Shown here piece by piece: positions 30,486 to 32,448 of a stretch of 32,448 nt of DNA. Source of the stretch: Firmicutes bacterium ADurb.Bin153. Lineage in GTDB: Bacteria; Bacillota; DTU025; MWDF01. Location: positions 1-32,448 of the forward strand of contig MWDF01000020.1 in the NCBI GenBank assembly GCA_002070415.1. The letters are read 5' to 3'. The position numbers were made by a program, and so were the translations under genes. The notes beneath the pieces are model-generated. The model was not told the origin of the DNA and searched no databases. It saw only the letters and a program-made list of their open reading frames with translations. The stretch's first letter is position 1. Each line of letters opens with the position of its first letter.

Positions 30486-31862
30486 GTGTTGAGCGGAGCT
30501 TGGCTTATCATTCTACTGGTTCTCGCAATCGTGTTCATCGTGCTGATGACGGGCAAAGTAAGGATGAACGCCTTCCTCGTCCTTCTGCTGGCTGCCCTTT
30601 TCGTGGGACTTCTGGCAGTGGACCCACCCCTTGTCCCCAAGACCGTTGATGGCAAGACAGTGCCGGGGATAATCGAATGTATCGCCAACGGGTTCGGAGG
30701 CACCCTCACTAACATAGGAATAGTCATAGTGGCAGGTACCATCATCGGCGCGATACTGGAGAAGACCGGCGCTGCCGTAGTGATGGCGCGTACCATGCTC
30801 AAGCTCGTGGGCAAGAAGAACTCGCCGCTTGCCATGGCGTTTTCCGGTTATGTCGTATCGATACCCGTCTTCTGCGACAGCGGTTTCGTAATCCTCTCGT
30901 CCCTTAACAGAGCGCTCGCAGAATCCGGCGGAATTTCGCTGGCGGTGATGGGCACGGCCCTTTCGATGGGCCTCTATGCGACCCATACCATGGTGCCGCC
31001 GACTCCCGGGCCCATCGCCGCGGCAGGCAACCTGGGGGCAGATCTCGGCCTTGTCATACTGCTGGGCTTGATCGCCTCGATTCCCGCTACCATAGCCGGC
31101 TGGCTGTATGCCATAAAAGTCGGCTCGAAGATCGACATCAAGCCGAAGGCCAGCATGTCATATGAAGAGATGCTCGCCAAGTTCGGCAAGCTGCCGAGCA
31201 CTCTGCAATCGTTCATGCCGATACTGATACCGATCATACTCATAGCCCTAAGATCCGTGGCGAACTTCAATACGAACCCGTTCGGCACGGGCACCTTCAA
31301 GACCGTGATGGTATTCCTCGGCAACCCTAACCTTGCTCTGTTGTTCGGCGTCTTCATGGCGATGACGCTCGCGCCCAAGATCAACAAGCAGGTTTACGGC
31401 GACTGGGTCGACGACGCTATAAGGGACTCCGCCGTGATCCTGGTCATAACCGCAGCAGGCGGTTCCTTCGGCGCCGTACTGCAGGCGACCGGCATCGGAG
31501 GTGTGCTCGGAGACATACTGTCCAAGTACAACCTGGGCATATTCCTGCCGTTCATAATCGCGGCCGCGATCAAGACCGCCCAGGGTTCGTCGACGGTATC
31601 CCTGATCACCACTTCGGCTATACTTGCCCCGCTGCTGCCGTCCCTCGGTTTCGACAGCACTATGGCAAGGGCCCTGGTGACGATAGCGATCGGTGCTGGC
31701 TCGATGGTCGTGTCCCATGCGAACGACTCTTACTTCTGGGTAGTGTCCCAGTTCTCCGACATGGACATCAACCAGGCTTACAAGCTTCAAACGGGAGGCA
31801 CGTTGTTCGTAGGCATAGTGTCGATTCTTACGATAGCCTTGATGTCCTTCATATTGATCTAG
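30486..31862 (+). CDS. GntP-family proton-coupled permease (gluconate-type)
   Basis: 458 residues from GTG 30486 (GGAGGT 9 bases upstream), with 12 or so helices. Family markers are PVFCDSGFVILSSLNRALAE (about 127-145) and LYATHTMVPPTPGPIAAAGNLG (163-184), the GntP signature loops. It takes up gluconate or another sugar acid (glycerate, idonate or similar) with protons. No sugar-acid catabolic genes are nearby, so the substrate is uncertain. A strong terminator follows. Confidence 0.92.
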   Translation: MLSGAWLIILLVLAIVFIVLMTGKVRMNAFLVLLLAALFVGLLAVDPPLVPKTVDGKTVPGIIECIANGFGGTLTNIGIVIVAGTIIGAILEKTGAAVVMARTMLKLVGKKNSPLAMAFSGYVVSIPVFCDSGFVILSSLNRALAESGGISLAVMGTALSMGLYATHTMVPPTPGPIAAAGNLGADLGLVILLGLIASIPATIAGWLYAIKVGSKIDIKPKASMSYEEMLAKFGKLPSTLQSFMPILIPIILIALRSVANFNTNPFGTGTFKTVMVFLGNPNLALLFGVFMAMTLAPKINKQVYGDWVDDAIRDSAVILVITAAGGSFGAVLQATGIGGVLGDILSKYNLGIFLPFIIAAAIKTAQGSSTVSLITTSAILAPLLPSLGFDSTMARALVTIAIGAGSMVVSHANDSYFWVVSQFSDMDINQAYKLQTGGTLFVGIVSILTIALMSFILI

Positions 31863-31881
31863 CCGTCAGCTTATATCAAAG

Positions 31882-31910
31882 ACGCGGGAGCATTTCCGAT
31901 GCTCCCGCGT
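31882..31910. terminator. Strong bidirectional terminator
   Basis: ACGCGGGAGCAT (31882-31893) pairs with ATGCTCCCGCGT (31899-31910) over 12 bp with a 5-base loop, followed by TTCTTTC on the plus strand. It ends the permease gene and the rubrerythrin-like gene. Confidence 0.9.
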
Positions 31911-31934
31911 TTCTTTCGGGTGTCGGCGCAGGGA

Positions 31935-32448
31935 TCAGTCGAAAGGCGAGAAGCCCATCTTTGACCAGAATCCTTCGCGCATCTCCTCGTACTGTGCCTC
32001 CAACATCTCCCTGTGCTCTTTCTCCCATTCGGAGAGCTTCTTGAAGACCGCCTTCGCATCCTGTCCCTTCGCATGTGCGGATGCCCTGCTATAGAACTCG
32101 TACAGGTCGTTCTCTATGGCAAGGGCGATCCTTATCGCAGAAAGGTCGGACGTCATCTCCCCGATCTCGAATTCCGTCTCGCCCGCCTTGCCTTCCTCCC
32201 GCGCCTTGAAGACAGTTTCCGCCGTCTTGCCCTCGTCATACCCTTCGATGGGCTTCAGCTGCCATCTTCCCTTTTCCTTTATGCTTTCGATGTTGGCCTT
32301 GATATAGGCTATATGGCCTTCCTCCATCTTCATAAGGTCGAGGAAAATCATTTTCGCGTTAGGATCCCTGACTGTCTTGGCCGCCCTTTTGAAGAACTCC
32401 AAGCCGTTGTTCTCCATCCCGAGGGCAAAACCCAATACAGTAAGCGGC
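31935..32448 (-). CDS. Rubrerythrin-like ferritin-fold diiron protein (5' end outside window)
   Basis: At least 166 residues; the frame stays open to the window edge, so the true N-terminus is missing. A TTG at 32435 is not supported by a ribosome site, and the upstream codons read as natural family sequence. Diiron motifs, numbered from the TTG, are Glu8, Glu38-x-x-His41 (KMEEGHIAYI), Glu108 (AIENDLYEFY) and Glu138-x-x-His141 (EWEKEHREML). This is a four-helix ferritin-like domain related to rubrerythrin and the COG1633 group, usually for peroxide or iron handling in anaerobes. There is no C-terminal rubredoxin (CxxC) domain. Confidence 0.85.
   Translation of the reverse strand, partial: PLTVLGFALGMENNGLEFFKRAAKTVRDPNAKMIFLDLMKMEEGHIAYIKANIESIKEKGRWQLKPIEGYDEGKTAETVFKAREEGKAGETEFEIGEMTSDLSAIRIALAIENDLYEFYSRASAHAKGQDAKAVFKKLSEWEKEHREMLEAQYEEMREGFWSKMGFSPFD

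Noticed and set aside
1..32448. CRISPR array, prophage or restriction or anti-phage defence system
   Set aside because: No regularly spaced repeats, integrase, phage structural genes, nucleases or toxin-antitoxin pairs were recognised anywhere in the window.

Overview
The window is a GC-rich, gene-dense bacterial chromosome segment with strong GGAGG-type ribosome binding sites, frequent GTG and TTG starts, and heavy use of AGG (Arg) and ATA (Ile) codons. Its content (DUF3842, several ECF vitamin-transporter parts, a rubrerythrin-like protein, an ammonia-type NAD synthetase, a putative Moco riboswitch) fits an anaerobe of a Synergistota- or Bacillota-like lineage. I cannot fix the phylum from sequence alone.

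Layout. 1-1400: possible insertion-sequence end repeats, a frameshifted DUF3795 gene, a small membrane protein and tRNA-Asp(GTC). 1569-6773: two tandem subtilisin-like lipoproteases, divergent from a secreted two-repeat protein of unknown function. 6865-11686 (minus): an operon for a two-domain nitrilase-family amidohydrolase, a TauABC/SsuABC-like importer and TcdA. 11839-13498 (minus): an operon of exported sulfite-oxidase-fold (SUOX-fold, molybdopterin-binding superfamily) proteins with an unannotated 47-residue ORF between them. It is preceded by a leader that matches the Moco riboswitch and carries an intrinsic terminator. 13868-15083: DUF3842, and an ECF S component behind a leader with its own terminator. 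15513-19108: a membrane-inserted M28 peptidase, an exported AstE/AspA-type zinc hydrolase and an exported alkaline phosphatase.

19152-24990 (minus) is one tightly overlapping operon: NadE, an ECF S component, an exported SUOX-fold protein, EcfA1, EcfA2, EcfT, MobB, an atypical APH/Bud32-like kinase and BioY. 25089-32448: signal peptidase I, a VOC protein, a metallo-beta-lactamase-fold protein, a methyltransferase, a TspO-like protein with a MarR regulator, a histidine phosphatase, a GntP-type permease and a rubrerythrin-like protein cut by the window edge.

The strongest lead is the link, seen twice, between exported SUOX-fold proteins and molybdenum-cofactor signals (a Moco-type riboswitch at one locus, MobB at the other) and ECF uptake. 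Most of these SUOX-fold domains have no cysteine at the expected metal-ligand position. This may be an undescribed pterin, cofactor or ligand capture and import system. That is an inference, not a demonstrated function.
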